This document shows positions 4,240 through 5,318 of a DNA stretch of 5,318 nt, piece by piece. A model generated the notes under the pieces. That model was not told where the DNA came from, searched no databases, and was given only the letters and a program-made list of their open reading frames with translations. This DNA comes from Nitrososphaerota archaeon (lineage in GTDB: Archaea; Thermoproteota; Nitrososphaeria; Nitrososphaerales; Nitrosopumilaceae). Every line of letters begins with the position of its first letter. Positions within the stretch are counted from its first letter, which is position 1. Position numbers and translations under genes: made by a program. Location: NCBI GenBank assembly GCA_022565935.1, contig JADFJY010000075.1, positions 1-5,318 on the forward strand. The letters are read 5' to 3'.

Positions 4240-4317
4240 TTAACCAAATAATAAAATAAATCCAACAGCTAATGCACCTACTGAAATTCCCATAGTGACA
4301 TAAAATTTAGTATTCAT
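4240..4317 (-). CDS. Single-span membrane microprotein, 25 aa
   Basis: The ATG at 4317 gives MNTKFYVTMGISVGALAVGF followed by ILLFG and a stop. Apart from a short polar N-terminus with one Lys, it is a single Gly/Val/Leu-rich membrane helix, a composition far from random in such AT-rich DNA. It converges on the protease gene, with stops three bases apart. A TATA-like TATTAATT (4340-4347) is centred 26-27 nt upstream, fitting a leaderless mRNA. It may be a small membrane regulator or a subunit of a larger complex; no family is recognised. Confidence 0.55.
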   Translation of the reverse strand: MNTKFYVTMGISVGALAVGFILLFG

Positions 4318-4347
4318 CAAAATTGCTAAAATCTTCTGAAATTAATA

Positions 4348-4378
4348 TTTTTTTTAAAAAAGGTAATACCTTTTTTAA
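4348..4378 (+). terminator. T8 run and 11-bp perfect inverted repeat; terminator or operator
   Basis: TTAAAAAAGGT (4354-4364) and ACCTTTTTTAA (4368-4378) pair perfectly around a 3-nt loop, and T8 precedes at 4348-4355. For plus-strand transcripts from the protease gene, the T-runs could terminate. The repeat also lies between two divergent starts (4317 minus, 4464 plus), so it may be an operator instead. Confidence 0.45.
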
Positions 4379-4415
4379 TAATGTTATAAAACGTCTATTT
4401 TAGGCACGATTTTTC

Positions 4416-4422
4416 TTATAAA
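4416..4422 (+). promoter_or_regulatory. TATA box of the HNH-like operon
   Basis: TTATAAA would start transcription near 4443, leaving a leader of about 20 nt before the GTG at 4464. A second TTATAAAA lies at 4384-4391. Confidence 0.5.
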
Positions 4423-4463
4423 CTTCTGTTAAAAAATTATGAAATTTTTATTAATCTGCACTG

Positions 4464-4685
4464 GTGGATAATGTATGGTTTGGTATCTGTGCTATGTGTA
4501 AAAAACCAAACAGTAAATTAACTACACACCATGTTTGGGAAGCTCCTTTGAAAGATGGTGTATGTCAAACATTGGATATTTGTGATGATTGTCATAATGA
4601 TCATAATCTCTACACTATGGCATTAAGAGATAATGGAATAGTAACTGATAGAAGAAAATTAGGTTCTTCCTCGCAGGATAAATAA
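4464..4685 (+). CDS. Small HNH-nuclease-like zinc protein, 73 aa
   Basis: The order of residues matches a compact HNH/beta-beta-alpha-metal finger: C9-x2-C12 (CAMC), then H22-H23 in TTHHVWEAPLKDG, then DICDDCHNDHN with C40, C43, H44 and H47. In HNH nucleases the HH strand holds the catalytic His, and CxxCH with a later His binds zinc and the catalytic metal. Here the last spacing is CH-x2-H rather than the common CH-x3-H, and the central Asn is not evident, so activity is uncertain. The start must be the GTG at 4464: a stop lies four codons upstream, and the next ATG (4494) would remove C9. It could be a nuclease or a purely structural zinc protein. The next gene starts 2 nt after its stop, so the two form an operon. 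Confidence 0.75.
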   Translation: MDNVWFGICAMCKKPNSKLTTHHVWEAPLKDGVCQTLDICDDCHNDHNLYTMALRDNGIVTDRRKLGSSSQDK

Positions 4686-4687
4686 TA

Positions 4688-5318
4688 ATGAATTGTTCTA
4701 GTTGTAATCAATCGTATGATAATCTAGTCGAGTTTTTGTGTCCTTCATGTGGTCAATGTGAAAACATGAATTTGTTTTTAGATATAGAAAATTACATTCG
4801 ATTTTTAAAAAACTTGGTAAATAAGACATCGGATTTAATTGAAAAATTAAGTAAAAATGGTATTCCTAAAACTGATTTTCGTAGAGAGAAACTTGGTGCA
4901 TCAAATATTCTAACTTTAGCGACAATTTACGATTTAGCAGATTATGACCAAGATATCAGATATGATGATTCTAGAATTCCAAAAACATTGAAGGAAAACA
5001 ATCCAAAAATGGATGAAGATTTACTACAAAAAGTTGTTGAGAATATTGATTTACGTAACAAGTTTTCATATCTTGTATTATCATTATTTCAGATTGAGAA
5101 CCTGTACAAAGAATTAGCAATAAAAATGGGATTTAAGGGAAAAGAAACTTACTATAATATTGTTTCATTTGTAGTCAACAATTCAGATGTAGAAGATAAA
5201 GAAGAAAAACTACATTCATTGATAGTGCCTAGTATAATTCGCAACACGTTGCACTTTTTCTTCCCTTATATTGGTCATACTTTAATGATTTTCAGGGGTG
5301 TAAGCAATATTTCCTGTA
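4688..5318 (+). CDS. Zinc-ribbon protein with possible HEPN-type RNxxH motif (C-terminus cut by window edge)
   Basis: The frame runs open from the ATG at 4688 to the right edge (210 codons seen). It starts 2 nt after the HNH-like gene. An N-terminal zinc ribbon is formed by C3, C6, C18 and C21, with C24 nearby (CPSCGQC). Residues 30-150 are largely helical with many charged residues (ENYIRFLKNLVNKTSDLIEK; DLLQKVVENIDLRNKF). Near the visible end, PSIIRNTLHFFFPYIGHT places R185-N186 and H189 in an RNTLH motif, followed by H197 and FRG. This resembles the RN-x2/3-H signature of helical HEPN-type ribonuclease families, from memory. If right, the helical bundle would be an RNase or an RNA-binding domain, guided by the ribbon. 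The family call is weak, as the rest of the protein is missing. Confidence 0.7.
   Translation, partial: MNCSSCNQSYDNLVEFLCPSCGQCENMNLFLDIENYIRFLKNLVNKTSDLIEKLSKNGIPKTDFRREKLGASNILTLATIYDLADYDQDIRYDDSRIPKTLKENNPKMDEDLLQKVVENIDLRNKFSYLVLSLFQIENLYKELAIKMGFKGKETYYNIVSFVVNNSDVEDKEEKLHSLIVPSIIRNTLHFFFPYIGHTLMIFRGVSNISC

Noticed and set aside
4439..4471. 10-aa frame starting at the ATG at 4439 upstream of the HNH-like gene
   Set aside because: The predicted transcription start is near 4443, after this ATG, so it is unlikely to be translated.
1..5318. CRISPR array, insertion sequence or rRNA
   Set aside because: No regularly spaced repeats, no transposase-like frame and no conserved rRNA segments were seen on either strand.

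Overview
The window looks like part of an AT-rich archaeal chromosome, most likely an ammonia-oxidising thaumarchaeon (Nitrosopumilus-like). The reasons are the low GC content, very compact small genes, a left-edge protein resembling the roadblock-type DUF6659 family of that group, a membrane-anchored matrixin-like protease, and promoters that behave as archaeal TATA boxes. For many genes a TTTATA- or TTAAAT-like box is centred 22-27 nt upstream of the start codon, as expected for leaderless archaeal mRNAs. The lineage is inferred from style and from family memory; no marker gene is present.

Layout. Positions 1-376 (minus) hold the roadblock/DUF6659-like gene, cut by the left edge. Positions 449-655 (minus) hold what looks like a complete micro-operon: a TATA box inside a perfect inverted repeat, two tiny ORFs (23 and 25-28 aa, the second Cys-rich), then a hairpin with a T-run. 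Positions 797-1261 (minus) encode an unrecognised 154-aa protein. Positions 1431-1531 (plus) hold a candidate small RNA gene whose 5' part resembles the 5' half of a tRNA. Positions 1516-2986 (minus) are a cluster read from right to left: a 69-aa protein with two identical CCHC zinc modules, an acidic 188-196-aa protein, a very basic winged-helix-like protein, a 30-aa ORF, and a 49-aa CxxC/His-rich protein.

Positions 3088-3210 (plus) hold a second candidate non-coding RNA: a GC-richer island with a TATA box, a 9-bp stem and a T-run. Positions 3337-4236 (plus) encode a membrane-anchored metzincin/matrixin-like zinc protease with a C-terminal coiled coil and an unusual Gly-to-Lys change in its active-site motif. 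A 25-aa single-span membrane peptide (4240-4317, minus) converges on it. A 25-bp perfect inverted repeat separates this peptide from a rightward operon (4464 to the right edge) of an HNH-like zinc protein and a zinc-ribbon protein with a possible HEPN-type RNxxH motif.

How the genes fit together: the window is dominated by small zinc-binding proteins (five candidates) and micro-ORFs with their own promoters. No metabolic pathway is visible. The most system-like unit is the HNH plus RNxxH operon at the right edge, which could be a nuclease-type defence or stress module. That reading is speculative because the second gene is truncated by the window.
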